A DNA stretch of 64,000 nt, from NCBI GenBank assembly GCA_947455145.1, contig CANGME010000005.1, positions 124,001 through 188,000 on the forward strand, in the 5' to 3' direction. Position 1 is the first letter of the stretch. The number at the start of each line of letters is the position of its first letter. The position numbers and the translations under genes are program-made. This DNA is from Comamonadaceae bacterium (GTDB lineage: Bacteria > Pseudomonadota > Gammaproteobacteria > Burkholderiales > Burkholderiaceae_C). The notes beneath the pieces are model-generated. The model made no database searches and was not told the origin of the DNA. It worked only from the letters and a program-made list of their open reading frames with translations. Positions 1 to 8,622 of the stretch are shown piece after piece.

Positions 1-1
1 G

Positions 2-280
2 TACCGCGACGCCCATATTGAGCTGGCGCCACCGCAAATCATGAGCCTGGCTCATCTTTCACGCCACGCAACGGTGGCCAGTGCATTAAGTGAGGCCGCA
101 GGCCGTTTGCCCCCCGTGGTGCAACCTGAGCCCTTTGACCAAGACGGTGTGCGCGTGCTGTGCTATCCGGGGGATGAGCGCCACTCGGTGCGCGCGCGCG
201 CGCTGCCAGGTCCTTCGCGCCTGCATTACCGCAATAAGCGGTTTGAGCCAATCAGCGGGTTTGAGTCGCTATTCGAGTAA
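2..280 (+). CDS. C-terminal end of a gene cut by the window edge, possibly a Nudix-family hydrolase
   Basis: An open frame runs from the first bases to a TAA at 280, so this is the last ~92 codons of a gene that begins upstream. The tail contains SLAHLSRHATV, VLCYPGDERH and ALPGPSRLHYRNKRFEP. From memory this resembles the C-terminal extension of Nudix hydrolases (NUDT19/coenzyme A diphosphatase-like) of Burkholderiales. The Nudix box itself would lie before the window, so the family call cannot be confirmed here. An internal ATG at 41 is unlikely to be the true start because the frame stays open and protein-like before it. Confidence 0.45.
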   Translation, partial: YRDAHIELAPPQIMSLAHLSRHATVASALSEAAGRLPPVVQPEPFDQDGVRVLCYPGDERHSVRARALPGPSRLHYRNKRFEPISGFESLFE

Positions 281-358
281 CCGTTTGCTGATTGCTTTGC
301 GCCTTATCAAATAGGGTCCAGACTCAAGTTATCACGCAGCCATGCCGATACCAGCGGT

Positions 359-964
359 ATGACTACCTCACCGATCATCCTGGACATTGAGGCCTCCGGC
401 TTTGGCCGCGGCGGCTACCCGATTGAAGTGGGCTACTCTCTGCCTGATGGGCAAACCTGGTGTTCGCTCGTGCGACCCGAGCCCGATTGGACGCACTGGG
501 ATAGAGGCGCCGAAGCGGTACACCATATTTCACAAGATTTACTGGTCAGCCGGGGGCGTTTTGTGAGAGATGTTGCAAACCAACTCAACCATAACTTATC
601 CGGTCAAATAGCCTACTCCGACGGATGGGGGCATGACTATAGTTGGCTCAGCCTACTGTTTGATGCGGCCAACATGATGCCGACTTTCAAGCTGGACAAC
701 TTGCGCACTTTATTGAATGATGAAGAGGCAGACCTCTGGCACATCGTCAAAACCCAGGTGGCTCAAGACCGAGGCCCTCAGCGCCACCGCGCCAGCGCTG
801 ATGCCCGTTTGCTGCAACTCACATGGCAACGTTTGAAAGAAGGCACTAAAAAACCTGCTGCCAGTCATAAAGAAAAAATCAAGCTATCGATCGTTTCAAA
901 CGAATTTCTTCCAATCGAAAACCATTCACATCCACCGTTCGGGCCGATGGCAGTTCACGCTTGA
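359..964 (+). CDS. DnaQ-like DEDD 3'-5' exonuclease-fold protein
   Basis: This 201-residue protein begins with the Exo I signature ILDIEASG (Asp and Glu at about residues 9 and 11). It has an aspartate in YSDGWGHDYSW (ExoII-like, about residue 88) and HRASADARLL (ExoIII, His plus Asp, about residues 141-146). These are the metal-binding positions of the DEDDh ribonuclease/exonuclease fold, so a role in trimming nucleic acid ends is likely; no polymerase or helicase domain is attached. The last ~40 residues are Lys/His-rich and look unconserved. Its 3' end overlaps the convergent GNAT gene by 86 bp on the opposite strand, so the C-terminal extension may be a recent stop-codon loss. Confidence 0.75.
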   Translation: MTTSPIILDIEASGFGRGGYPIEVGYSLPDGQTWCSLVRPEPDWTHWDRGAEAVHHISQDLLVSRGRFVRDVANQLNHNLSGQIAYSDGWGHDYSWLSLLFDAANMMPTFKLDNLRTLLNDEEADLWHIVKTQVAQDRGPQRHRASADARLLQLTWQRLKEGTKKPAASHKEKIKLSIVSNEFLPIENHSHPPFGPMAVHA

Positions 965-1397
965 AGCCCGCCAGCTCATGAAAGCGCAAGGCGCGCTCAT
1001 TACCCAAAGGCAGCCAAAGCGTGACCTGGGTGCAGCCCTCCTCTTGTAAGCCCTCACGGGCGGCATCCCACAGGGCCAGGCCTGCGCCTGAATTCCAGTA
1101 CGTGGGCTCTACCATGATCGACCAAATCTCGCCCACCACGGGTTTGGTGCCGGGGTCGCGTGAACGGTCAAAACCAACAAAGCCGATGATGGTATCCCCC
1201 TCCACAGCCACCAGCACCTGCGGCTCAGCGTATTCAATCGCATCGCGCCAAAAGGCCAAGCCTTCGATTAAAGACTGCGGTTTGAAGGCATCGGCGGGCA
1301 GCAAGGCTTCGTAAATTTCATCACTGACACGAGCATGGATGTCCGTGATTCGCTTGGCGTCTTTGGCTGTGGCGGGTCGTATCGTGTAGCTGCTCAT
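879..1397 (-). CDS. GNAT-family N-acetyltransferase
   Basis: The 172-residue protein starts at the ATG at 1397 (MSSYTIRPATAKDAKRI), the normal beginning of a GNAT domain; the open frame continues upstream into the dehydrogenase gene but that part is not GNAT-like. The central EIWSIMVEPTYWNSGAGLALW segment holds beta strand 4 and the acetyl-CoA pyrophosphate loop, although the usual Q/RxxGxG/A loop is loosened to NSGAG. The C-terminal ALRFHELAGFKRE matches the typical NxxAxxFYxxxGF ending. Substrate is unknown. It follows the Mo-dehydrogenase genes with a 19-bp gap and may be read as the last gene of that unit. Confidence 0.8.
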   Translation of the reverse strand: MSSYTIRPATAKDAKRITDIHARVSDEIYEALLPADAFKPQSLIEGLAFWRDAIEYAEPQVLVAVEGDTIIGFVGFDRSRDPGTKPVVGEIWSIMVEPTYWNSGAGLALWDAAREGLQEEGCTQVTLWLPLGNERALRFHELAGFKRELPSARTVDVNGFRLEEIRLKRSIA

Positions 1398-1416
1398 GGG
1401 CTGTTTTTCAAAATGC

Positions 1417-3600
1417 TTAAGTGGTTGAAAGGGCTCGCACTTTAGCAGGTAAAAACGGCACAGAGCGCAAGCGCGCGCCCATGGCGTCAAAGACCGCGTT
1501 GGAGATAGCGGCTGGCACCACAGTAGGTGCCATTTCACCCGCGCCCCAAGACGGCATGTCGGGCCGGTTGATCAGGTTGACGTGGATGCGGGGCACCTCG
1601 GGGAAACGCAAGATAGGATAGCTGGCCCAATCCAGGCTGGTGACGTGAGTGCGATCAAACTGCAGCTCTTCGATCAGCGTGCGGCTGATGGTTTGCACAA
1701 TACCGCCTTCGATCTGGTTGATGGCACCATCCGGGTTGATGACCTGGCCGCAGTCATGGCTGCACCAGATGTCAGTGACGCGAATATGGCCGGATTTTTT
1801 GTTGACTTCAACCTCGGCCACCAGGGCCACAAAGGTGCGGTCGTTGTCGTACTTCACAAAAGCCACACCTCGGCCCTTGGCAGTGTCACCACTCGATTTG
1901 GCGGCGGGTGACGGGCGGCTCTGCCATTTGGAGAGTTTGGCCACGTCTTCCAGCACCGCCTTGGCACGCGGCTCCTTCAGGTAAGTGACACGCCAAGCCA
2001 ATGGATCAGCCCCAGCGGCGGCGGCCATCTCGTCAAAAAAGGCTTCGTTGGCAAAGGTGTTTTGCATGCGCCCCGGCGTGCGCAGGTGCGAAGTGCGAAA
2101 GGCTTTATCAGCCAAGCGGTGCACCTCGGTCTTGATGTTGGGAAACTGGTAGAGCACATCGGCATTTTTTTGGATATTGCCGGTGTAGTAGCCTGTGCGT
2201 TTGACGCCTGAGAGCACGGCCGCCAACAGCGGAAATTCGTCCAGCGTGCCGTTGGCTTGGGCGATGAAAAACTCCGAGCGCCAGGCCACGGGCAGGCCTT
2301 GGGCGTCTAGCCCACCTTCCATGTCCACCAGGGTAGGCGGGCTTTTGGGATCCCAGCCGTGCTCGTCGGCGCGCATCCACTGCACGCGCACCGGCACACC
2401 AGCCAGTTGCGAGACCAAGGCCGCGTCGCCCGAGCAGTCTTCATGGCCGTTGCGGCCATAGCAGCCCGCGCCGTCCAGGTAAACCATGCGGATGTTGGCC
2501 TTGGCTACCCCCAGCACGCTGGACAACTCGCTTTGCAGCGAGTGCGTGGCTTGCGAGGCCGACCACACGGTGCAGCGCCCATCTTTGAAGTCTGCCACCG
2601 CACAGGCCGGGCCCATGGAGCCGTGGGTGTGGGGCGCAAAGTCGTAAGTGGCTTTGAGTTTTTTGGCTGACGTGCCTAGGGCGGCCACGGCATCGCCGTT
2701 TTGGATCACTGGCTCGTTTTTGCCCACGGGCAAAGTGCGCCAGTAGTCGTACAGCTTGGCCTGCTCTGGCAGGGTGTTGGGCACAGTCCACTGCGCTTTG
2801 AGCTGGCGTGCGGCTTTGACGACGGCCCACTCGGACTTGGCCACCACGGCCACAAAGTCTTGCTTGCGCACGACCTTCACACCTGCGATGCCCGCTACCG
2901 AAGACTCGTCCAGGCTCAGCAGCGTGGCCCCCAAGCCCGGTGGGCGCACCACGCGGGCATGCCACATGCCGGGCAGCTTGAAGTCATGGATGTAGGTGAA
3001 CTGGCCCGTCACCTTGGCGGGAATGTCCACACGCGGCACGGACTGGCCGATCACCTTGTGGGTGGACGGGGCTTTGAGTGCCACCTTGGGGTCGAGCTTG
3101 ACGTTGAGCGGCTTGCCATCCACCAGCGCGGCGTAGCTGATTTTTTTATCGCCTGCCGACACGACACCGCCCGACACGCTAAGTTGCGTTACATCCGCAC
3201 CCAAGCGCGTGGCCGCAGTCGCCAGCAAAGCTTGACGCGCACTGGCCGCCGCACGGCGCAGCGTGCCGCCACCGTTAGAGATGGTCAGACTGCCTGCGGT
3301 CTGACCCTGATCGAGCGTGAGCAGGGTGTCACCCATCACCATGTCGATCTGCTTGAAATCGACGTCCAGCTCTTCGGCCACCAATTGCGCCAACGCGGTG
3401 CGAACGCCCGTGCCCAGATCAACCTTGCCGCTGTACACGGTGACGCGGCCATCCGCGCCTATGCCCAGCCAAGCATCCACTTCTGCGGCCACCATGCTTT
3501 TGGCGGATGCCGCCTGCGCACCGGCCAAGCCCGTAGCGCCCATGAGAGAAAAAGAAACCACCAGCCCGCTGCCGGTTTTGAGGAAATCGCGACGTTGCAT
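1417..3600 (-). CDS. Molybdopterin-binding subunit of an isoquinoline-1-oxidoreductase-type dehydrogenase (IorB-like), Tat-exported
   Basis: This 727-residue protein carries the molybdenum cofactor of a xanthine-oxidase-family hydroxylase. It begins with the twin-arginine signal MQRRDFLKTGSG followed by a hydrophobic stretch, so it should be exported folded with its small subunit. Family motifs include [20 protein letters not shown] near residue 60 and SWGAGEMAPTVVPA near the C terminus. The start at 3600 is chosen because the Tat motif follows it directly; longer in-frame extensions have no signal-like character. It lies 2 bp after the 2Fe-2S subunit gene. These enzymes hydroxylate N-heterocycles or oxidise aldehydes using water, passing electrons to a quinone or cytochrome; the substrate here is not known. 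The CoA-transferase and hydratase upstream hint at an organic-acid pathway. Confidence 0.88.
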   Translation of the reverse strand: MQRRDFLKTGSGLVVSFSLMGATGLAGAQAASAKSMVAAEVDAWLGIGADGRVTVYSGKVDLGTGVRTALAQLVAEELDVDFKQIDMVMGDTLLTLDQGQTAGSLTISNGGGTLRRAAASARQALLATAATRLGADVTQLSVSGGVVSAGDKKISYAALVDGKPLNVKLDPKVALKAPSTHKVIGQSVPRVDIPAKVTGQFTYIHDFKLPGMWHARVVRPPGLGATLLSLDESSVAGIAGVKVVRKQDFVAVVAKSEWAVVKAARQLKAQWTVPNTLPEQAKLYDYWRTLPVGKNEPVIQNGDAVAALGTSAKKLKATYDFAPHTHGSMGPACAVADFKDGRCTVWSASQATHSLQSELSSVLGVAKANIRMVYLDGAGCYGRNGHEDCSGDAALVSQLAGVPVRVQWMRADEHGWDPKSPPTLVDMEGGLDAQGLPVAWRSEFFIAQANGTLDEFPLLAAVLSGVKRTGYYTGNIQKNADVLYQFPNIKTEVHRLADKAFRTSHLRTPGRMQNTFANEAFFDEMAAAAGADPLAWRVTYLKEPRAKAVLEDVAKLSKWQSRPSPAAKSSGDTAKGRGVAFVKYDNDRTFVALVAEVEVNKKSGHIRVTDIWCSHDCGQVINPDGAINQIEGGIVQTISRTLIEELQFDRTHVTSLDWASYPILRFPEVPRIHVNLINRPDMPSWGAGEMAPTVVPAAISNAVFDAMGARLRSVPFLPAKVRALSTT

Positions 3601-3602
3601 GA

Positions 3603-4082
3603 TCAGGCTCCTTTCACGGTGGTTGTTGCGGCTGCCGCACGTTGCACCGCCTTGATGATGCGCGTGTGCGTGCCGCAACGGCACAGGTTGTTGGCCAAGG
3701 CTTGTTGAATTTGAGCCTCACTCGGGCGCGGAGTTTTGCCCAAAAACGCCACCGTAGTCATCACCATGCCGTTGATGCAGTAGCCACACTGTGCGGCCTG
3801 CTCGTCAATGAACGCTTTTTGCACCGGGTGCGGTTTGTCAATCGTGCCCAAGCCTTCAAGTGTGACCACTTTGCCCGCCTTGACGCTGGCCACAGGCGTG
3901 ATGCAACTGCGTACCGCCTCGCCGTTGACCAGTACCGTGCATGCACCGCACTGGCCCAAGCCACAGCCGTATTTAGGGCCTTGCAGGCCCAAGTCATCGC
4001 GCAAGGCATAGAGCAAGGGCGTGTCGCTGTCCACGTTCACCGTGCGGGGCTTGCCGTTCACATTCAGTTGATAAGTTGTCAT
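3603..4082 (-). CDS. 2Fe-2S subunit of an isoquinoline-1-oxidoreductase-type Mo dehydrogenase (IorA-like)
   Basis: The 159-residue protein is a standard small subunit of molybdenum hydroxylases. An N-terminal plant-ferredoxin-type cluster is ligated by CGLGQCGAC plus a later Cys (SCITP), and a C-terminal four-helix domain holds a second cluster through QCGYC and CRCGTHTRI. It transfers electrons from the Mo centre. It has no signal peptide, as expected if it travels through Tat bound to the large subunit encoded 2 bp downstream. The ATG at 4082 gives the usual MxxYxLNVNG start. Confidence 0.92.
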   Translation of the reverse strand: MTTYQLNVNGKPRTVNVDSDTPLLYALRDDLGLQGPKYGCGLGQCGACTVLVNGEAVRSCITPVASVKAGKVVTLEGLGTIDKPHPVQKAFIDEQAAQCGYCINGMVMTTVAFLGKTPRPSEAQIQQALANNLCRCGTHTRIIKAVQRAAAATTTVKGA

Positions 4083-4110
4083 GGTGTTTTCAGTTAATAG
4101 TGTGAGAAAG

Positions 4111-5082
4111 TTATTCCACTTTCACGTCGGCGTCTTTGACCAGCTTGACCCAAAACTTGGCGTCTTCTGTCAGGAAAGCGGCGAACTGCTCTGGCGATGC
4201 CGAGAGCGACACCTCCGTACCCTCGCGCGCTAGCGCGGCCTTCACTTGCGGCTGTTGCATGGCGTTGGTGGTTGCGTCAAAAATTTTCTTGATGATGGCG
4301 GGTGGCGTGCCCGTGGGCACAAAGAAGCCATACCAAAACTCAATCGCGTAATTGGGCAGGCCCGCCTCGGCCATGCCGGGCAAATCAGGCACCAGTGCCG
4401 AGCTTTCGCGCTTGCTCACCGCCAAGCCTTTTAAGCGCCCGGCTTTCACCATGGGCAGCACCGAAGGCGGCGTGCCAAAAGTCAGCTGAGTGTCGCCTGC
4501 CACCACCGATTGAATGGCCGGGCCACCCCCACGAAACGGGATGTGCACCATTTGAATCCCCGCCACTTGGCTGAACAGCGCTGCGCCTAAATGGGGAGCC
4601 GATCCATTGCCGGAGGTGGCGTAGTTGAGCGAGCCCGGCGCTTTTTTTGACCGCGCGATCAAATCGGCCACCGAGTTGATGCCGCTGCCTGGGTGCGCCG
4701 CGATGACCAACGGTGAACTGGTAACTTTAGTGATGGGCGCGAAGTCGCGCGGTGAATAGTTCAGCTTGGGGTTAAGCGCCGGGTTCACCGATATGCTGCT
4801 CGGGCTGGCAATGAGAATCGTGTAGCCGTCCGCTGCGGACTTGGCCGCCGCTTCAGCGGCAATGCTGGAGCCTGCGCCCGCACGGTTCTCGATCACGATG
4901 GGCTGACCCAGTGCGCGACCTAAAACATCGCCCACGGTGCGCGCCACATAGTCGGCCGCACCACCGGGTGCAAAGCCGACCAACATTCGGATCGGCTTGG
5001 TGGGGTAGGCCGCTGGTTGGGCCTGGGCGACAAAACTAAGACCGCTCAACACCAGTGCCGACAAACACGATAAGGTTTTCAT
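4111..5082 (-). CDS. Bug/TctC-family periplasmic solute-binding protein
   Basis: This 323-residue protein has a cleavable signal peptide (LSCLSALVLSGLSFVAQAQ) followed by YPTKPIRMLVGFAPGGAADYVAR, the hallmark N-terminal region of Bug receptors of tripartite tricarboxylate transporters. It probably binds a carboxylate or related solute in the periplasm. No TctA/TctB membrane genes are adjacent, as is usual for the many orphan Bug proteins of Burkholderiales. Its start abuts the stop of the upstream MDR oxidoreductase gene without a gap, so the two are very likely co-transcribed, suggesting a shared substrate pathway with the Mo dehydrogenase downstream. Confidence 0.9.
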   Translation of the reverse strand: MKTLSCLSALVLSGLSFVAQAQPAAYPTKPIRMLVGFAPGGAADYVARTVGDVLGRALGQPIVIENRAGAGSSIAAEAAAKSAADGYTILIASPSSISVNPALNPKLNYSPRDFAPITKVTSSPLVIAAHPGSGINSVADLIARSKKAPGSLNYATSGNGSAPHLGAALFSQVAGIQMVHIPFRGGGPAIQSVVAGDTQLTFGTPPSVLPMVKAGRLKGLAVSKRESSALVPDLPGMAEAGLPNYAIEFWYGFFVPTGTPPAIIKKIFDATTNAMQQPQVKAALAREGTEVSLSASPEQFAAFLTEDAKFWVKLVKDADVKVE

Positions 5083-6060
5083 TCAAGCCCCCATCAAAAC
5101 AATTTTTCCCAAGTGCTGATTGCTCTCCATCATGGCCTTAGCGTGCGCCAGATCATCAAACGCAAACGTTTTATCAACCACAGGCTTGATGCGGCCATTG
5201 GCCAGCAGCGGCAGGATGTGGCTCTTGAAGCCGGGCACGCCGGAAGATTTTTGATCTGCATTGCGCAGCTTGTTGGACACGCCAAAGAGCGTCAAGCGCT
5301 TGGCGTGCAGCAGCTCAATGTCCATCGCGCCTTGCAGCACACCGTCCACATAACCCACCGTGGCCAGCCGCCCCTCAAACGCCATGCTGCGCACGCACTC
5401 GGCAAAGACTGAGCCGCCCACTGTGTTGATGACCAGATCAACACCCTTGTCCTCGGTGGTCTGCATCACCGCGTCATGAAAATCAGCAACCCGTGTGCAC
5501 AGGCCCACGTCCAGCCCCATGGTGTCAAGCCGCGCCAGCTTGGCCGCAGAGCCCGAGGTGCCAATCACCTTAGCCCCCAGCGCCTTGGCCATCAACATGG
5601 AGGCCACGCCCACGCCCGACGACACGCCCGCCACCAGCATCCATTCGTCGGCCTTCAGGCGGCCCTGCATGACCAGCATGTCGTACACCACCAAGAAGGT
5701 CAGGGGAATGCTAGCGGCAATTTCCCAAGATAAGTTGTCGGGCACAGCCATCACTTCACGCCCGTCGATCAAGGCGTACTCAGCAAACGCGCCAGGGCAG
5801 CGGCCCATCACGCGGTCACCCACTTTGAAGCCGGTGATCTCCGCGCCAAAGCTCACCACCTCGCCAGCGGCCTCCATGCCAATCGGCTTGGCCGCCGCGC
5901 CACTGCCGTGCAGGCCGTGTCCCGCAATCAGTTCGCCCCGGTTCAGACCCGCAGCGCGAACGCGAACCAGCACTTGGCGTGGGCCGGGTGTGGGTTGTGC
6001 AATGTCGCGCAGCTCCAGGGTGGAGTGATGGTCGTCCATCTTTAGCCAATACGATTTCAT
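5083..6060 (-). CDS. Zinc-independent MDR-family NAD(P)H:quinone oxidoreductase-like protein
   Basis: The 325-residue protein shows the medium-chain dehydrogenase layout: a GroES-like N-terminal half (VRVRAAGLNRGELIAGHG, GMEAAGEVVSFG) and a Rossmann half with WMLVAGVSSGVGVASMLMAKALGAKVIGT. The zinc-ligand pattern of alcohol dehydrogenases is absent, which points to quinone reductase or enoyl reductase type chemistry with NADPH. The start at 6060 is preceded by AAGGAAG about 7 bases upstream, which favours it over an ATG-less extension upstream. Its stop meets the start of the Bug protein gene, so both form one unit. Confidence 0.85.
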   Translation of the reverse strand: MKSYWLKMDDHHSTLELRDIAQPTPGPRQVLVRVRAAGLNRGELIAGHGLHGSGAAAKPIGMEAAGEVVSFGAEITGFKVGDRVMGRCPGAFAEYALIDGREVMAVPDNLSWEIAASIPLTFLVVYDMLVMQGRLKADEWMLVAGVSSGVGVASMLMAKALGAKVIGTSGSAAKLARLDTMGLDVGLCTRVADFHDAVMQTTEDKGVDLVINTVGGSVFAECVRSMAFEGRLATVGYVDGVLQGAMDIELLHAKRLTLFGVSNKLRNADQKSSGVPGFKSHILPLLANGRIKPVVDKTFAFDDLAHAKAMMESNQHLGKIVLMGA

Positions 6061-6249
6061 GGTGCTTCCTTGTGTGATGTTTTGGTTTGATTGTGTTGCC
6101 TTGGACACTTGGGGTCAAAGTTTTGTACGCCCAGGCACTTGGGGTGAGTAGCTACGCGAATGTCCTCCGCCCTGCGGGCTCCCCCTTGATTTCGCTGCGC
6201 CACTCACCCCAAGCGCCAGGGCGGCGATCATGGTGGGTGTGCCAAAAGA

Positions 6250-6277
6250 CTGGATTCCCGCCTTCGCGGAAATGACG
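6250..6277. repeat. Short palindromic intergenic repeat, copy 1
   Basis: The core TTCCCGCCTTCGCGGAAA is one base away from a perfect 7-bp stem with a CTTC loop. A second copy with a perfect stem is at 62391-62417, and both are preceded by AAAAGAC and followed by ATGACG. Such elements are widely scattered in Comamonadaceae intergenic regions and may act as RNA hairpins. Confidence 0.75.
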
Positions 6278-6291
6278 AAGGGTGCTGGCAG

Positions 6292-6385
6292 GATCAGGCC
6301 GGTGGCGCGCTCTGCGCAGCGACATCAAGGAGGAGCCCGAAGGGCGGGGGACAGTCGCGGAGCAGAGTGCGCCGCCGACCTGATC
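6292..6385. repeat. Long imperfect inverted repeat
   Basis: Arms at 6292-6315 and 6362-6385 pair over 24 positions with three mismatches (both arms start GATCAGG on their own strand), and pairing extends inward through a GCGAC/GTCGC block. The loop contains the sequence AAGGAGGAGCCC. A transcript would form a very stable hairpin of about 90 nt. Confidence 0.7.
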
Positions 6386-6424
6386 CCGCGAAGACGTGGC
6401 GCGTAACGACCGATCCCGCGAAGA
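6382..6424. repeat. Two direct copies of a 13-bp sequence
   Basis: GATCCCGCGAAGA occurs at 6382-6394 and again at 6412-6424, 30 bp apart, overlapping the right arm of the hairpin element. Confidence 0.6.
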
Positions 6425-6486
6425 AGCCGCGAGAAAAAGAATGAACGAGGATGTGCTGGCTATCATGGGAAAAAACGTCAACAGAC

Positions 6487-7296
6487 TCAGCGCCCAGTAA
6501 ACACCGGCTTGCGCTTCTCCATAAAGGCTTTGCGGCCTTCAGCGTAGTCGGCACTTTCAAAACAGCCCTTGATGAGCTGCTGGCACAAGCCCATGTCCAG
6601 CTCGGGCGAAGGCTTCAGAATTTCAGCCGTGATCATCTTGCCTGCATGCACTGTGAGTGGGGCATTGGCGGCCAGGGCAGAGGTGTACTCGGCCAGCAAA
6701 TCGGCCAAGTCATCGGGTGCGCAAACGCGCGACACCAAACCCAAAGATTTGGCCTCGTTGCCATCAATCTTGCGTGCGGTAAAAAACAAATCTTTCGCCG
6801 CACCCATGCCGACCAAATCCACCAAATTCTTCATGGCCGAATAGCGGTAGCCCAGGCCCAGGCGCGCCGCAGGAATGGAGAAAACCGCGTTGTCGGTCGC
6901 AATGCGCATATCGCAGCTGATGGCCACGTTCACCCCGCCACCGATGCAAAAACCACGAATGCAGGCTAGTGTGGGCTTCTTGCAGTTGTAGATCGCCATG
7001 AGCGCGTTTTCGGCCATGGCTTCGTACCGGGTCACGGCGGCTTCGGCGGCGCGTTGGTCTTCAAACTGCGAAATGTCAGCGCCCGAGACAAAGGCTTTTT
7101 CACCCGCGCCTGAGAACACCACCAAGCGAATGGCTGCGTCGTTTTCAGCTTGCGTTAACAAAGCGGGCACAGCCTCCCACATGTCCACCGACAGGGCGTT
7201 GTGACGCGCCACATTGTTGAAGCGGATGTGCAGTGTGCTGCCATCGGCCCAGGTTTGCACGCGCTCGGTGGGGGATGAATAAACGGTTTCAGACAT
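6487..7296 (-). CDS. Enoyl-CoA hydratase/isomerase family protein (crotonase fold)
   Basis: The 269-residue protein has the crotonase oxyanion-hole segments LVVFSGAGEKAFVSGADISQF and ACIRGFCIGGGVNVAISCDMRIA, where the second glycine-rich loop matches hydratases of fatty- or organic-acid breakdown. It would add water to, or isomerise, a CoA thioester in the cytoplasm. Its ATG at 7296 overlaps the TGA of the CoA-transferase gene by one base (TGATG), indicating translational coupling; an in-frame TTG one codon upstream is a less likely start. The pair suggests activation of an acid as CoA ester followed by hydration. Confidence 0.88.
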   Translation of the reverse strand: MSETVYSSPTERVQTWADGSTLHIRFNNVARHNALSVDMWEAVPALLTQAENDAAIRLVVFSGAGEKAFVSGADISQFEDQRAAEAAVTRYEAMAENALMAIYNCKKPTLACIRGFCIGGGVNVAISCDMRIATDNAVFSIPAARLGLGYRYSAMKNLVDLVGMGAAKDLFFTARKIDGNEAKSLGLVSRVCAPDDLADLLAEYTSALAANAPLTVHAGKMITAEILKPSPELDMGLCQQLIKGCFESADYAEGRKAFMEKRKPVFTGR

Positions 7297-8486
7297 CAAA
7301 AAACTCCGGTGGATTTCATACGTGCCAAGTCCTCGGCGGACAGGCCCAGTTCGGTCAAAATTTCTTCGCTGTGCTCACCCCGGCGCGGCGCGGCGCGGGC
7401 GATGGTGCTGGGCGTGCGCTCTAGCTGCACCGGCTGGCCCACCAGACGCTGTGGCCCTTGGTGCTTGGACACCACGTTGTGCACCATGCCCAGGTGCTGC
7501 ACCTGCGGCTCGGCAAACACCTCGCTCATGTTGTTGATAAGGCCGCAGGCCACGCCTCCCGCGTTGAGTTTCTCGATCCAGTAGCTGCGGTCTTGCGCGG
7601 CCAAGCGCCGGTTGATCTCGGCGTTGAGCGTGTCACGGTTGACGGATCGGCCCTGCTTGTCGTGGTAGCGCGTGTCGCTCACCCACTCAGGCGCACCCAA
7701 AATGTCGCAAAAGCGCTCCCAAATTTTGGAGCCGAACACGGCAATGTTCATGTAGCCATCACGCGCTTTGTACACGCCGGTCGGGATGCTGGTGGGGTGA
7801 AAGTTACCGGCTTGCGTGGCCACGTCGCCGTCGAGCAACCAGCGCGAGGTTTGGAAGTCCATCATGTACACCATGGATTCGAGCAGCGAGGTGTGCAGCC
7901 ACTGGCCTTTGCCCGAGGCCTCACGCTCCAAGAGCGCCACCAAAACACCCTGCGCGGCAAAAATGCCCGCACACAAATCCGCAATCGGAATGCCCACGCG
8001 CATCGGGCCCTGCTCGGCCATGCCGGTGACCGACATCAGCCCGCCCATGCCCTGCGCAATTTGGTCAAAGCCGGGGCGCTGGGCCAAGGGGCCGGTCTGG
8101 CCAAAGCCGGAGATGCTGGCATAGACCAAGCCGGGGTGGTCTTTGCTGAGCGTTTCGTAATCAATGCCCAAGCGAAACTTCACATCGGGCCGAAAATTTT
8201 CCACCACCACATCCGCGCCCGCAATCAGGCGCTTGAGCACGGCAATGCCCTCGGGCTCTTTAAGGTTGAGCGTGATGGAGCGTTTGTTGCGGTGGGTGTA
8301 CTGGTAGTCTGAGCCGTCTTGCCCGCCCAGCGTGTCGTCACCGCGCATGTGCTCGGGCATTTGCACCTGGATCACATCGGCACCCCAGTCGGCCAGTTGG
8401 CGGCAGGCGGTGGGGCCCGCGCGCACTTGGGTCAGGTCAATCACACGAAAGCGCGACAGCGCCGAAGAAGCAGCCATGTGGGGCAT
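7296..8486 (-). CDS. CaiB/BaiF-family (class III) CoA-transferase
   Basis: The 396-residue protein fits class III CoA-transferases: an N-terminal FRVIDLTQVRAGPTACRQLADWGADVIQV nucleotide-binding segment, then RNKRSITLNLKEPEGIAVLKRLIAGADVVVENFRPDV, and VYASISGFGQTGP in which an Asp nucleophile region follows. It should move CoA between carboxylic acids. It is the first gene of a minus-strand unit with the hydratase. An alternative ATG lies three codons downstream of 8486; AGGAC sits about 10 bases before the first ATG. Confidence 0.88.
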   Translation of the reverse strand: MPHMAASSALSRFRVIDLTQVRAGPTACRQLADWGADVIQVQMPEHMRGDDTLGGQDGSDYQYTHRNKRSITLNLKEPEGIAVLKRLIAGADVVVENFRPDVKFRLGIDYETLSKDHPGLVYASISGFGQTGPLAQRPGFDQIAQGMGGLMSVTGMAEQGPMRVGIPIADLCAGIFAAQGVLVALLEREASGKGQWLHTSLLESMVYMMDFQTSRWLLDGDVATQAGNFHPTSIPTGVYKARDGYMNIAVFGSKIWERFCDILGAPEWVSDTRYHDKQGRSVNRDTLNAEINRRLAAQDRSYWIEKLNAGGVACGLINNMSEVFAEPQVQHLGMVHNVVSKHQGPQRLVGQPVQLERTPSTIARAAPRRGEHSEEILTELGLSAEDLARMKSTGVF

Positions 8487-8622
8487 AACGATAAGGTCCT
8501 ATAACGGTGGGGCAAACATATCCGTGGAGCGCCGCTCATCATAAAGGGGGTTTAAAGAGCATTTGTTCCGGGACTTGTGAGATCGTCTGCTAGTATTTAA
8601 GCTTCACCTTCAGTGAGTGGCC

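Larger units (their letters stand above)
6061..6486. other. Intergenic stretch of about 425 bp with repeats and a long hairpin
   Basis: No convincing gene is present between the MDR oxidoreductase and the enoyl-CoA hydratase. The stretch holds a copy of a short GC-rich palindromic repeat (6250-6277), a long imperfect inverted repeat (6292-6385) and a 13-bp direct repeat. The apparent open frames here are low-complexity Arg/Ser/Pro readings and are not supported. Confidence 0.6.
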
